The notes below the pieces were generated by a model. It did no database searches. It was not told where the DNA came from and saw only the letters and a program-made list of their open reading frames with translations. A program made the translations under genes and the position numbers. Shown here piece by piece: positions 9,421 through 17,482 of a stretch of 49,426 nucleotides of DNA. Source of the stretch: an uncultured Clostridia bacterium (GTDB taxonomy: Bacteria > Bacillota > Clostridia > Christensenellales > Borkfalkiaceae). The stretch lies in contig CANQTD010000013.1 of assembly GCA_947626685.1 (NCBI GenBank), forward strand, positions 1 to 49,426, written 5' to 3'. Position 1 is the stretch's first letter, and each line of letters opens with the position of its first letter.

Positions 9421-9510
9421 GCCAAGAGTCTTGTCGTTCAAACGAACCGCCTTTGACACGCGCGCGCGGCGCGGGGGATGTTGCCAAGACGCGGGGACTA
9501 CTCCCTCCCG
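9421..9510 (-). promoter_or_regulatory. Candidate yybP-ykoY (Mn2+) riboswitch
   Basis: The transcribed minus strand contains GGGAGTAG near the 5' end (9498-9505) and CAAGACTCTT at the 3' end, matching the conserved GGGGAGUAG and CAAGACCUU elements of the yybP-ykoY family. A GTTC-GTTT-GAAC hairpin lies just before the 3' element, in the position of the second arm. GGGAG can pair with CTCTT to close the element. It lies 46 bp upstream of the exchanger start and directly after a good promoter. The identification is by eye; a covariance model was not run. Confidence 0.55.
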
Positions 9511-9518
9511 ACATGATG

Positions 9519-9547
9519 AATTTACCATATTATGCCCGAAATGTCAA
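9519..9547 (-). promoter_or_regulatory. Promoter of the exchanger leader
   Basis: On the minus strand, TTGACA (9542-9547), a 17-base spacer and TAAATT (9519-9524). Transcription would begin near 9512, immediately before the riboswitch candidate. This is a strong vegetative-type promoter. Confidence 0.75.
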
Positions 9548-9831
9548 GCGCGTTGCGCGGAATGGGCAATTTTTTTGCCCGACGGCAGAATTTTTCGGCG
9601 GACGGCTCGTAAATCAGGCGCCACCCCTTCCGTCACCTTCGGTGACACCCACCCCTCGAGGGGTGGGCAAGGTAGAGCTCTCGGCTTCCCCGATGGGGGG
9701 GGGGAAGGCTTGGAGCGCGCTGCCCCTCGCTAAAAGGGAGAGCGGGTGCCGATCAAACAAAATTGGGGCATGCCTTTCGGACATGCCCCCGTCGTTTGAC
9801 GCGAACTTGATAACATTACCATGATCATTCA
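9548..9831. repeat. Intergenic GC-rich composite repeat, no gene
   Basis: About 280 bases without a supported gene. It contains GGGCAA-TTTTT-TTGCCC (9564-9580), a ccacccctcgaggggtggg palindrome near 9645-9665, and a GGGGCATGCC/GGACATGCCCC-type hairpin near 9767-9790. A similar hairpin lies at about 12444-12466. The short open frames on either strand are shadows of repeat sequence. Confidence 0.6.
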
Positions 9832-11286
9832 TCAGCTTGTGACGAAGTCGACCACGATCTTAAAATTTTGAAATCCTATCCCGAGGATATTTTTGGTCGT
9901 AATCAGAATGTTCATTGTCCCGAGCGCCGATGAGGGTTCAATGAGGGAAGAATATTGTTTTATGTGGTCAAAGTTTTGTTGGAATGCACCAATGTGACCA
10001 TTATATGTATAGATATTACGCTTGTTGACAGAAAAATCAATTTTGTATTCTTGAGTAGAGACAGGCAATGTGGCGCATTTACAGTCATATTCGATGGTGA
10101 TGCGCATTTTGTAATTCTGCTTTTCCAACTCGATCAAATCAAAGTAGGAAGGCAGGTCCATATTCTTGTCCAAATCGCTGTCGGACGGTCCAAAGTTGTT
10201 CTGCACGACAAAATACCCATTGATCGTCCATGCGCAATGTGTGACAAATTTCCACTTCGCCGTGATCGTTTGCAAGGAAACCGCCTCGGTGCCCTCCCCG
10301 ATCCTTCTGTCGCCCGCATACCAACCGTCGAAAATATAAGCGTTGCGGGTGGGAACGGGGAGCGCGGGATAGGGCTGCCCCACCGCCACCTCGACGGAAG
10401 CGGTCTCGCACATGCCGCCGCCTGCGTCCAGCGCCACCGTTTGGCTCTCCAACTTTTTGCCCGGTTTTTCGAAAGCGCCCAATTTTTCTTCTTCAAAAGC
10501 GAGAGAGAAGCCGTCGGGCTCGAAGAAGCTCGTCTTGGAATACACGAGTCCGGACATCCCCTGCCCCAGCACGCCGAACGAATCCATGTAGAGAATGCTC
10601 CCCGCGGCGGGGTCGTAGACGACGCTCTCATACACTTTCATGCTCGCCACCGTCGTGTACAGATAGTACCCTGCCGCATTGACGCCGGGGGTCAGATCGT
10701 AGTCGTGCGTCTCGCCGACCGTCGTCTGAAACAGGCTGGCGTTCATCACGGAGTGCTCGAGCGTCTCTTTTACGCTCGTCGTCATGGAGTTTTCGATGCC
10801 CGCTTCCACCTTTGCCTCGAAGATCCCCGCTGTCGCGCCCACGGAATCTTTGATATATGTCTTGGTCGTGAGCGATACGCCCGTCTCCACCACCGAGCGC
10901 AGATTTTCGACCGTCTCCTCCGAGCTGAATCGGCTGAAGGAGAACGTGTGCTTGGATTTTACCTTACCGTCGTAATAGAATCCGCTCGCGCCGGCGGAAC
11001 TGAGGGGCACCCAATCGATGATCCCGAGGTAATAGATATAGTAATAGTTGCCGTCCATGAGTTCGAAGCTGTCGACGGGGCGGTACTTCCTCTCCTCGGG
11101 CGTCTCGGAGACGGTGCTCTCCGTATAAACCGTGAGGGGTTCGACGCTGCCGCCATTGTCGCCATTGTTCTGCGTGCCGCCCATGAGAGCGCCCAGATCG
11201 CACCCGCCCATGACGGGAAGCAGCAGGGATACGAGCATCGATCCCGCAAGCAGCGTGCCGATCGCGGACATGGTACCCCTCTTCAT
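9832..11286 (-). CDS. Secreted lipoprotein, possibly with a pore-forming-toxin-like beta domain, plus InlB-type repeat
   Basis: 484 residues. The N-terminus is a lipoprotein signal (MKRGTMSAIG, hydrophobic core, VMGGC lipobox, cysteine near residue 30), so the protein should be anchored to the outer face of the membrane. Residues about 110-220 are rich in alternating Ser/Thr strands (TGVSLTTKTYIKDSVG, ENSMTTSVKETLEHS), reminiscent of membrane-inserting regions of beta pore-forming proteins; this is only an impression. Residues about 300-350 form a Listeria-Bacteroides (InlB B) repeat ending IFDGWYAGDRRIGEG...ITAKW. The C-terminal 130 residues are unrecognised and AT-richer. Start 11286 has GGAGGTGG upstream; the longer frame to 11490 overlaps the neighbour. 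It follows the PH-like gene by 2 bp. Confidence 0.75.
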   Translation of the reverse strand: MKRGTMSAIGTLLAGSMLVSLLLPVMGGCDLGALMGGTQNNGDNGGSVEPLTVYTESTVSETPEERKYRPVDSFELMDGNYYYIYYLGIIDWVPLSSAGASGFYYDGKVKSKHTFSFSRFSSEETVENLRSVVETGVSLTTKTYIKDSVGATAGIFEAKVEAGIENSMTTSVKETLEHSVMNASLFQTTVGETHDYDLTPGVNAAGYYLYTTVASMKVYESVVYDPAAGSILYMDSFGVLGQGMSGLVYSKTSFFEPDGFSLAFEEEKLGAFEKPGKKLESQTVALDAGGGMCETASVEVAVGQPYPALPVPTRNAYIFDGWYAGDRRIGEGTEAVSLQTITAKWKFVTHCAWTINGYFVVQNNFGPSDSDLDKNMDLPSYFDLIELEKQNYKMRITIEYDCKCATLPVSTQEYKIDFSVNKRNIYTYNGHIGAFQQNFDHIKQYSSLIEPSSALGTMNILITTKNILGIGFQNFKIVVDFVTS

Positions 11287-11291
11287 CGTCA
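11266..11291 (+). repeat. 26-nt bipartite motif spanning the lipoprotein start codon
   Basis: GGACATGGTACCCCTC, six bases, GTCA. It overlaps the start of the lipoprotein gene, whose ATG lies inside the six-base spacer on the minus strand. Spacing is identical to the intergenic copies. Confidence 0.5.
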
Positions 11292-11831
11292 AGCCACCTC
11301 CGCGAGATGTTTTTTGATGAGCTCGATGGCGTCGTTGACGTCGTCGACGGCGAAGGTGAACCTCTTCCCGTCCTTCGCGCTCAGGATGACATATCTGCGT
11401 TGGAGCGCCTTGACCTTGTGGACGCCGACGGACAAGATCTCGCCGTAAGGAAGGGTCACGCTCTTCGTGATGAGGCACCAGCCGTTCCAATGGATGCCCG
11501 CATTGCCCTCGATGCGGTCGTCATAGACAGAGAGGCTCGCGCTGTGCAGCATAAAGCAGGAATAGATCGCAATCAGGCACGCGACGAGCGCAATACAAAA
11601 GAATACGATGCTGGTCGTTGCCCATCCCGTGAGCGTATTCAGTTCGTCCGCATAAAAATCGGGGCGGATGAGGTAATCGAGATTGTTCTTCATGTTTTCC
11701 ACCTTGCCGTTGAACACAAAGAACAAAATCAGCATGAGGATCGCGAGGATCGCGGAGATCGCGATGAAGATGAGGTTCTCTCTTTGCTCCAACTTGTTGG
11801 TACCGAACTTCCGGATGGGGGTTTGTGACAT
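11289..11831 (-). CDS. Membrane protein with bacterial PH-like domain
   Basis: 180 residues. Two hydrophobic helices lie near residues 20-42 and 65-90. A C-terminal beta-rich domain (LSVYDDRIEGNAG ... ILSVGVHKVKALQRRYVILSAKDGKRF) is typical of bacterial PH (bPH/YdbT-like) domains and ends in an amphipathic helix. The start has GGAGGAAGAAACC ahead of ATG. The gene has its own promoter facing the XRE regulator and lies 2 bp before the lipoprotein gene, so the two are probably one operon. Function is unknown; a role at the membrane with the lipoprotein is inferred from the coupling. Confidence 0.75.
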   Translation of the reverse strand: MSQTPIRKFGTNKLEQRENLIFIAISAILAILMLILFFVFNGKVENMKNNLDYLIRPDFYADELNTLTGWATTSIVFFCIALVACLIAIYSCFMLHSASLSVYDDRIEGNAGIHWNGWCLITKSVTLPYGEILSVGVHKVKALQRRYVILSAKDGKRFTFAVDDVNDAIELIKKHLAEVA

Positions 11832-11860
11832 GGTTTCTTCCTCCGTATGGATTTTTTATT

Positions 11861-11914
11861 ATTGTATCACGAGGATTTCTCGTAAGTCAAGTATTTTACG
11901 AGATTTTTTCGTAA
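11861..11914. promoter_or_regulatory. Divergent promoter with TCGTAA/CGAG operator array
   Basis: Minus-strand promoter TTGACT (11885-11890), 18-base spacer, TACAAT (11861-11866). Inside the spacer is CGAG-gattt-CTCG (11870-11882). Overlapping it are CTCGTAA (11879-11885), TTACGAG (11896-11902) and TCGTAA (11909-11914), giving inverted half-sites across both promoters. The divergent XRE protein is the obvious ligand, repressing the operon and itself. Confidence 0.6.
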
Positions 11915-11924
11915 ATTGGATACA

Positions 11925-12143
11925 ATGTTAGATACCATGAAAGTCGTAGCGAAGAGGATCAAGGAACTGCGGATGGAGCGGGAACTCTCGCAGGAATCGT
12001 TCGGGAAACTGCTGCACGTCTCGCAGGACACGGTCTCGCTGTGGGAAAACGGCCGCGCCCTTCCCACCACCGAATTTGTGATCGCAATGTGCAGACAGTT
12101 CGACGTGTCCGCAGATTATCTGCTCGGCTTGCGCGATTATTGA
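11925..12143 (+). CDS. XRE-family transcriptional regulator
   Basis: 72 residues forming a single Cro/C1-type helix-turn-helix: LSQESFGKLLHVSQDTVSLWENGRALPTTE, then FDVSADYLLGL. This minimal size is typical of small repressors without a sensor domain. Start choice is uncertain: ATG 11925 follows TAAATT (11912-11917) by seven bases, and ATG 11937 follows TACAAT (11921-11926) by ten. Neither has a Shine-Dalgarno site, so a leaderless transcript is likely. It is divergent from the PH-protein/lipoprotein operon, with an operator array between them. Confidence 0.85.
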   Translation: MLDTMKVVAKRIKELRMERELSQESFGKLLHVSQDTVSLWENGRALPTTEFVIAMCRQFDVSADYLLGLRDY

Positions 12144-12480
12144 AGCCTTTTCCCACCCCATTCCACAAATGGGACGCCGAAAAACGCTTCCCCCTGTGGG
12201 GGGAAGCTCCCGCAGAGCGGGAGATGAGGGAAGCTTTTAATTACGTTACCCTGAGCGGAGGCGTAAGCCGTAGTCGAATGGGTCTCCACATTATAATAAG
12301 GACATGTTTCGACTACGCTACTGCAAGGATTTTCCTCATACCGAGGCGAAGCCGAGCGTATCTTAAAGATTCACTCACCCCCTTCGGGGGTTCGGAATGA
12401 GGAGTACCAGACTCTCGGCTTCCCCGATGGGGGGAAGGCTTTGAGGCATGTCTTTCGGACATGCCCCTGCTGTTTCTTGT
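12144..12480. repeat. Intergenic repeat region
   Basis: About 340 bases without a supported gene. It contains a ggggggaagct/gagcgggag segment (12186-12222) and, at 12334-12378, the element CCGAGGCGAAGCCGAGCGTATC followed by TTAAAGATTCACTC. That element recurs at 31413-31456 and, inverted, at 28934-28957. A hairpin (GGCATGTC/GGACATGCC) lies at about 12445-12465. The GC-rich sequence appears to be decayed repeat material. Confidence 0.6.
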
Positions 12481-12482
12481 CA
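12457..12482 (+). repeat. 26-nt motif, diverged copy
   Basis: GGACATG followed by nine diverged bases, then TTTCTT and GTCA, with the same overall length as the main family. The core is weaker than in the other intergenic copies. Confidence 0.4.
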
Positions 12483-12519
12483 AATGCGCCGCGCGGCAGA
12501 AGCCGCGCGGCGCATTTTT
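12482..12519. terminator. Strong hairpin terminator
   Basis: A 16-bp perfect GC-rich stem (AAATGCGCCGCGCGGC and its complement) around an AGAA loop, followed by five T on the plus strand and three on the minus. It lies 17 bp past the acyltransferase stop, so it probably ends that transcript and may work in both directions. Confidence 0.8.
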
Positions 12520-12535
12520 ATATCCGTAAACTTGT

Positions 12536-13816
12536 TCAGGTGCGGTCTTTGCGCACGTTCTCCATCGCGAGGAAGTGGATCTCCAACGTCGCGAACACGA
12601 TCTTCGTCAGACGGTCGCGGAGCCCCACGGGGTGCAGCCAATACGATTCGTCGGGCGTGGAGAGGACCACGCTGTCGCCGAAGATGTTCCGCCAATACTT
12701 GATCTTGCGCCACGGGTAGTCGTATTCGACGTGGACGCCGTCGAGCTCGGTGCCCGCCCATGTGAGGGAGACGGGCTCGCCGTAAGCCGTGCATTCGAGG
12801 TGGGTGCTCTCGCAGGTCTGGACGAGCTTGCCCATGCCCTGATCGTAGAACCGCTTGGCGTTGGGGAGGGTGCGCACCCGCACGTCCGCCTCGAAGCGGT
12901 ATTTCCCGCTGCGCACCTCTTCGCGCACGTTCGCGCGTTCCCATTTCGTCCAATCGGGGATATGGGAGAACTCGGTGTTGCCGTCCTCCGCCTCGAGCTG
13001 ATAGGTCTCGAGCATGTTCCACACCTTGCCGCACGCGTTGCACCACAGCTTGGTGCCTTTGGAATCCATCTCAAATTCCTTTCCGCAGTGCGGGCATTGG
13101 TAGAGGATATTGTGCAATCCGTAGGCGCGGTTCTTGAAGGGAATGGTGATGCCGTATTCGAGCATGTAGGCGTAATCGTCGCGCTGCATCCCCTTTTGGA
13201 TCCGCGCGTCGATCTCCTGCCACGGGAGGGTGCGGATCTCCTCGGCGGTCGCAAGGCATTCGATCTCCCCGCGCAGAGGGATGCGCTGTTCCGTCTTATT
13301 CCACTGCGGTGCGGAGACGAACGCGCCGTACATGCGCAGGCATACGAGGGGCACTTTCAGGAGTTTCGCCATCTTCGCGAGCGATTTCGGGATGTACCCC
13401 GTCGTGCCGTCGTAGCCGAACCCGCTCTCGGGGTAGACGCACACGATCGACTTGTTGTGCTCGATGCAGTAGCGCATATGGCGGATGACGTGATAGTCTT
13501 TTGTGAACCTGCGTTTGGGAATGCTCCCGATCACATGCATGATATAGTCGCCCACGTCGCGGAACACGTCGAGGGAGACGACGTTGTTTGCGTCGTAAGG
13601 GGCGATTGCCGCGTACTCTATGGGGAAGTCAAGCATACTTTGGTGGGTCGCAATGAGAAGATAGGGCGGCTTGATGCCGTCCATGCGGATCTTCTCGATC
13701 GTGATGGGACGCCCCACCCTGCGGGGCAGGATCCCGAACGTCCTTGCGATCCACATCCAGAACTTGCTCGGCTTGCGGGGACGGCGGGAAAAATCGTAGT
13801 GCTTGACTTTTGCCAT
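12536..13816 (-). CDS. PlsC-like acyltransferase with inserted zinc ribbon
   Basis: 426 residues. The N-terminal ~210 residues resemble 1-acyl-glycerol-3-phosphate acyltransferases: HQSMLD supplies the catalytic HX4D, and YPESGFG corresponds to the glycerol-phosphate-binding EGTRS block. A zinc ribbon follows (CPHCGKEF ... CNACGKVW, about residues 255-285), then a ~140-residue C-terminal domain. This is longer than the usual ~240-residue PlsC. It is probably involved in phospholipid or other lipid acylation at the membrane. Start 13816 has GAGAGAG upstream; the ATG at 13900 has no such site. It appears to be a single-gene transcript ending at the 12482 terminator. Confidence 0.75.
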   Translation of the reverse strand: MAKVKHYDFSRRPRKPSKFWMWIARTFGILPRRVGRPITIEKIRMDGIKPPYLLIATHQSMLDFPIEYAAIAPYDANNVVSLDVFRDVGDYIMHVIGSIPKRRFTKDYHVIRHMRYCIEHNKSIVCVYPESGFGYDGTTGYIPKSLAKMAKLLKVPLVCLRMYGAFVSAPQWNKTEQRIPLRGEIECLATAEEIRTLPWQEIDARIQKGMQRDDYAYMLEYGITIPFKNRAYGLHNILYQCPHCGKEFEMDSKGTKLWCNACGKVWNMLETYQLEAEDGNTEFSHIPDWTKWERANVREEVRSGKYRFEADVRVRTLPNAKRFYDQGMGKLVQTCESTHLECTAYGEPVSLTWAGTELDGVHVEYDYPWRKIKYWRNIFGDSVVLSTPDESYWLHPVGLRDRLTKIVFATLEIHFLAMENVRKDRT

Positions 13817-13916
13817 ATCTCTCTCTAATATTTCTATCAGATCATTCGTTAATTTATCGAACAAAATGATTATAACACGGGGCGGCCCCATTGTCAACAA
13901 AAATGACGGCGTATTT

Positions 13917-14510
13917 TCAGAGAATTCCTTCCAATAAGATCTTCACGCCGATGGCGATGAGGATGATCCCGCCGACGATCTCCGCCTTGTCCGAGAAGCG
14001 GTCCCCCGCCTTTTTCCCGACAAATACGGCGGGAAGAACGAGCGCGAACGTGATCGCCCCGATCACGACGGAGCACCATATCGCGGACATGGGTAGCCCG
14101 TTTTCCGTCTCTAAGGCGAGAAGGGTGACGCCGACGGCGAGCGCGTCGAGAGAAGTCGCGACGGCTTGTAAGAGAAGTTTCCCTGCCCCGAGCGGCTTTT
14201 TCTCCTCCACCTTTTCCCCTTTCTTTTTCTTGCGCGCGTCGAGGGCGCAGTCGACGAGCATCTTCCCGCCGATGAAAAGGAGCAAAGCGAACGAGAGCCA
14301 CGGCGCGATCTTCTCGACGACGAACGCGAACGCGTAGCCGAACGCATACCCTGCCGCGGGCATGAAAAATTGGAAGAAGCCGAACGCCCCCGCAATGAGG
14401 AGCGGCTTCCACCATTTCATCGACGGCTCCGTCATGCCGTCCGTCATGCCGACGGCGACCGCGTCCATCGCGAGCGCGACGCCGATGAGCAGCAATTCCC
14501 AGACTGCCAT
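13917..14510 (-). CDS. mntP: Putative manganese efflux pump MntP
   Basis: 197 residues with six hydrophobic helices in two related halves. Each half carries the family aspartate motif (ALAMDAVAVG and ATSLDALAVGV), with a lysine-rich cytoplasmic loop (KKKKGEKVEEKK) between them. The length matches the MntP/YebN family, which exports Mn2+. No riboswitch is evident in its short upstream gap, unlike the exchanger gene at 9374. It follows the 81-residue gene by 29 bp and the cardiolipin synthase cluster. A copy of the 26-nt motif lies inside the frame at 14085-14110. Confidence 0.9.
   Translation of the reverse strand: MAVWELLLIGVALAMDAVAVGMTDGMTEPSMKWWKPLLIAGAFGFFQFFMPAAGYAFGYAFAFVVEKIAPWLSFALLLFIGGKMLVDCALDARKKKKGEKVEEKKPLGAGKLLLQAVATSLDALAVGVTLLALETENGLPMSAIWCSVVIGAITFALVLPAVFVGKKAGDRFSDKAEIVGGIILIAIGVKILLEGIL
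14085..14110 (+). repeat. 26-nt motif inside mntP
   Basis: GGACATGGGTAGCCCG, then TTTTCC, then GTCT: the same 16+6+4 spacing as the intergenic copies with three changes in the core. On the coding strand it encodes ENGLPMS. Confidence 0.45.
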
Positions 14511-14539
14511 AATTCCTCTATATGATATTCAGTAGGTCG

Positions 14540-14785
14540 TTATAACTTCTTTTCGAGAGATCTCACGCGGTTCATGGGGAAGGGGGCCGTCTGCGGCGTG
14601 CAGACCTCCGTCCGCAGAACGACGCCCTCCGCGAGGCCCTCACTTCCGAGGGGCGCGAGCACCCTGTCCCCCGCTTCCACGGCAAAGGGGGAAAGATACC
14701 AATAGGGCGCGCCCGCGATCTCCACCTTCGCAAAGAGAAAACTGCCGTTTGTGGCGAGCACGCCGCCCGAAAGAGAATGGATCAT
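14540..14785 (-). CDS. Small conserved-looking protein of unknown function
   Basis: 81 residues (MIHSLSGGVLATNGSF ... RSLEKKL). No family is recognised. The sequence looks beta-rich, with a GDRVLAPLGSEGLAEGVVLR segment resembling a small barrel or an SH3/OB-like fold. Translation is supported by a clean GGAGG site seven bases before ATG. It lies 10 bp after cardiolipin synthase and 29 bp before mntP in an apparent operon. There is no signal peptide or membrane helix. Confidence 0.6.
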   Translation of the reverse strand: MIHSLSGGVLATNGSFLFAKVEIAGAPYWYLSPFAVEAGDRVLAPLGSEGLAEGVVLRTEVCTPQTAPFPMNRVRSLEKKL

Positions 14786-14795
14786 ATTGCCTCCG

Positions 14796-16379
14796 TCAGA
14801 ACAGCGGTGCGAACAATTTGGCGAGTTCGCAGAGCCCTCTCCACACCACGTTCTTCTTCGCGTCCTCCTCCGTCTGCCTCTTGGAGACGGAAAACGCCGC
14901 TACCATGTCCGCCTTCATGCCCTCCATCGCCTTCGTGCGATACATGAGCACCGCGTTCTCGAAGTGATAGAGGAAGGAGCGGTAATCGAGGTTGATCGTT
15001 CCGATCACCGCCATCTCCCCGTCGGCGAGGCACATCTTCGCGTGGACGAATCCGGGCGTGTATTCGTAGAGCTTCACGCCGCCGCGCAGAAGCGCCATAT
15101 AGTTGGAGCGGGTGAGCGAGAACGCGAGCTTTTTATCGGGGATATGCGGCGTCAGGATGCGGACGTCCACCCCCCGCTTGGCGGCGAGGATGAGGGCCTC
15201 GCGCATGCGGTAGTCGATGATGAGGTAGGGCGTCGTGAACCACGCGTATTCCCTCGCGCTGCTCAAAATGTTGATATAGACGTCCTCGCCGAGGTGTCTG
15301 CCGTAGAGGGGGTGCGGCCCGTCGCCGTACGGCTGGACATACCCCTCCCCTTCCGCAAACTCATATTCCGCGGGAATGAAGCGGGAGACGTCCTCCGCCT
15401 TTCTCGTCTGCACCCCGTAGAGCCGCAAAAAGAGGAGCGCGAGATTTTTGACCCCTTCCCCCTCGAGGCGGACGGCGGTGTCCTTCCAATAGCCGAAGGG
15501 ATGGGTCTCGTTGATATATTCGTCGGCGAGATTGATCCCGCCCGTGTAGCCCACCTTTCCGTCGATCACGGCGATCTTGCGGTGGTCGCGGTTGTTGTGC
15601 ACGTTGGTGACGACGGGCACGAAGGGGTTGAACTTCACGCAGGCGATCCCCTTCTTGCGCAATGTCTTGTAGTAGTTGGAACGCACCTTGCCCATGCTGC
15701 CGATGTCGTCGTACATCACGCGCACTTCCACGCCCTCTTTGGCCTTGCGCTCCAAAATCTCGAGGACAGATCCCCAAAACTTGCCGTATTCGATGATGAA
15801 AAATTCGAGGAAGATATATTTTTCGGCGCGTTCGAGGTCCCCGAGCAGACGGGGGAGCATCTCCTCGCCCGAAGCGAAATACTCCGTCTTGGTCCCCCCG
15901 TGGAGGACGGCCTGCGGATTGGACGTCGCGAGCGCTTCGCTCACGGCCGCCCAATTTCCGAGCTCGCGGTGGACGGTCTCCTTCGCCAACACGCGCTTTT
16001 CGTGCATCGCCGTCTCCCTGCGGAGCTGTGCGTACAGCTTGCGCGTGCGCCCGCTCGGTCTGTGAGAGGAAAAGACGGCGTAGATCGCCACGCCGAAGAG
16101 GTTGAGGGCGATGATGCAGATGATCCACGGAATCTTCGTCTCGGGCACCATGTCGCGGTTGGCGGCGTGGATGACCGTCACGACCACGACGAGCCACGAG
16201 GCGACGCTGAACAGGGCGGCGAGATAGCTCTCCAGATCGGGAAAGAAGGCGACGAGCAGAAAGTTGAGGGCGAACACCCCCGAGAGGATCGCCGCAAAAA
16301 AGAGCACAAAGAGAAAAATAATGGTCAGCGCGACAAAGGGAAAACGGCTGAATACCTTTTTGAGCTTTTTGTTCTTCAT
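14796..16379 (-). CDS. cls: Cardiolipin synthase (phospholipase D family)
   Basis: 527 residues. Three hydrophobic segments in the first ~110 residues anchor it in the membrane. Two HKD motifs follow: HRKIAVID (with GKVGYTGG after it) and HAKMCLADGEMAVIGT (followed by NLDYRSF). This arrangement is that of bacterial cardiolipin synthase, which condenses two phosphatidylglycerols into cardiolipin and glycerol. The start overlaps the last four bases of the upstream LRR-protein gene, so translation is coupled. A minus-orientation copy of the 26-nt motif lies in the frame near 14885-14910 and encodes part of ADMVAAFSVS. Confidence 0.92.
   Translation of the reverse strand: MKNKKLKKVFSRFPFVALTIIFLFVLFFAAILSGVFALNFLLVAFFPDLESYLAALFSVASWLVVVVTVIHAANRDMVPETKIPWIICIIALNLFGVAIYAVFSSHRPSGRTRKLYAQLRRETAMHEKRVLAKETVHRELGNWAAVSEALATSNPQAVLHGGTKTEYFASGEEMLPRLLGDLERAEKYIFLEFFIIEYGKFWGSVLEILERKAKEGVEVRVMYDDIGSMGKVRSNYYKTLRKKGIACVKFNPFVPVVTNVHNNRDHRKIAVIDGKVGYTGGINLADEYINETHPFGYWKDTAVRLEGEGVKNLALLFLRLYGVQTRKAEDVSRFIPAEYEFAEGEGYVQPYGDGPHPLYGRHLGEDVYINILSSAREYAWFTTPYLIIDYRMREALILAAKRGVDVRILTPHIPDKKLAFSLTRSNYMALLRGGVKLYEYTPGFVHAKMCLADGEMAVIGTINLDYRSFLYHFENAVLMYRTKAMEGMKADMVAAFSVSKRQTEEDAKKNVVWRGLCELAKLFAPLF
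14885..14910 (-). repeat. 26-nt motif inside cls
   Basis: Read on the minus strand: GGACATGGTAGCGGCG, TTTTCC, GTCT. This is the only good copy whose core lies on the opposite strand to the others. Confidence 0.45.
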
Positions 16380-17482
16380 CGGATCACCTCTTCATTCGTA
16401 TCTTCATGCCGCGCCCGTTCATACACCGTGCAGCCGCACGGGGCGGTGTGCGACGAAAATTCCCCCTCGAGCAGCACGTCCGAACGCGGCGTGTGCAGGC
16501 GGGTGAGCCCGTTCGCCCCGAGGAAGGCCTGCGGGGAGATCTTTTCGGGCGAAACGCCGCATGCGTCGATCTCTTCGAGCGCATAGCAGCCGTAGAACGC
16601 ATACGCTCCGAGGGTGCCTCCCGTAACGGTCACAGAGGTCAACGTCTCGGACATGGTATAGCCGTCCGCGGTCTGAAACAGCCATAAGAGCTCTCCCGAG
16701 AAGCCGCTTTCCATACCCGAAAGGCTGCTTCCGACGAAGGGAAGCGTGAGCTTTTGCAAAGCCTTGCACGGGAGCAGCGCGCCGCGGTCGGCAAACGCAC
16801 AGCCGCGCACGGTGAGCTCCGTGAGAGCGGGCAGAGCGGCGACGAACCGCCTTCCCCCGGGCGTATCGAGATAAATGGCGCCGTCCTCAAACGCGTAGGG
16901 CGGCTCCGCGGTCACCGCCTCCACTTCGCTCCCGATGAGCGCAGAGGCTTCGAGCTCCGCGTCGTACGCCAAACCGAGTTCGCGCGCACCCGTCTCTTTC
17001 AGAAAATCCGCGGGGAGCTGACCGCTGAGAAGGACGACCCGCCGCGCGTACTCCGCTTCCTTCGGGGAGACGGAGGTGCCGTCGAAGCCGAACGCACCGC
17101 CCGCGTACCAGAGCGTTTCGCCGTATTCGCAAAAGAGCGCGGTCCTTTCGAGACCGGGGAGCTGTGAGACGTCGAGGGCGAGCAGGGAGAGAAGAGACCC
17201 GCGGGCAAGAATTTCGTACGCGGCACGCATCTGCGCGTCCGACGCGATCCGTCCGTGCTTCTCCCCGTCAAAGAGGACGATGCCGCCGCCGTCCGCCCCT
17301 TCGAGGAGATCGAACGCCTCGGCCTCGGAGAGCGCGGTCTCCGTTCCGTCCTCCCATGTGCAGACATACCGTTTCGCGCCCCTCGCCAGCGTGCGGGGAG
17401 GCGGGAGGAAGAGCATGAGCACGCACGCCGCAAAGACCGCGGCGGCGAACAGGTACGGCAAAGTTTTCTTCAATCGTCCCAT
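16376..17482 (-). CDS. Secreted or membrane-anchored leucine-rich-repeat (BspA-like) protein
   Basis: 368 residues. An N-terminal hydrophobic helix (LPYLFAAAVFAACVLMLFL) serves as signal or anchor. The C-terminal ~170 residues contain leucine-rich repeats of the BspA/LRR_5 type (LPALTELTVRGCAF, ALQKLTLPFVGSS, LTSVTVTGGTLGAYAFYGCYALEEI). The N-terminal part is unrecognised. The upstream trmL stop lies 13 bp inside this gene and its own end overlaps cls by 4 bp, so it is part of the trmL-cls-mntP transcript. Function is unknown; BspA-like repeats usually mediate protein or surface contacts. Confidence 0.75.
   Translation of the reverse strand: MGRLKKTLPYLFAAAVFAACVLMLFLPPPRTLARGAKRYVCTWEDGTETALSEAEAFDLLEGADGGGIVLFDGEKHGRIASDAQMRAAYEILARGSLLSLLALDVSQLPGLERTALFCEYGETLWYAGGAFGFDGTSVSPKEAEYARRVVLLSGQLPADFLKETGARELGLAYDAELEASALIGSEVEAVTAEPPYAFEDGAIYLDTPGGRRFVAALPALTELTVRGCAFADRGALLPCKALQKLTLPFVGSSLSGMESGFSGELLWLFQTADGYTMSETLTSVTVTGGTLGAYAFYGCYALEEIDACGVSPEKISPQAFLGANGLTRLHTPRSDVLLEGEFSSHTAPCGCTVYERARHEDTNEEVIR
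16649..16674 (+). repeat. 26-nt motif inside the LRR gene
   Basis: GGACATGGTATAGCCG, six bases, GTCT. The first 16 bases differ from the intergenic consensus at one position. On the coding strand it encodes QTADGYTMS. Confidence 0.5.
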
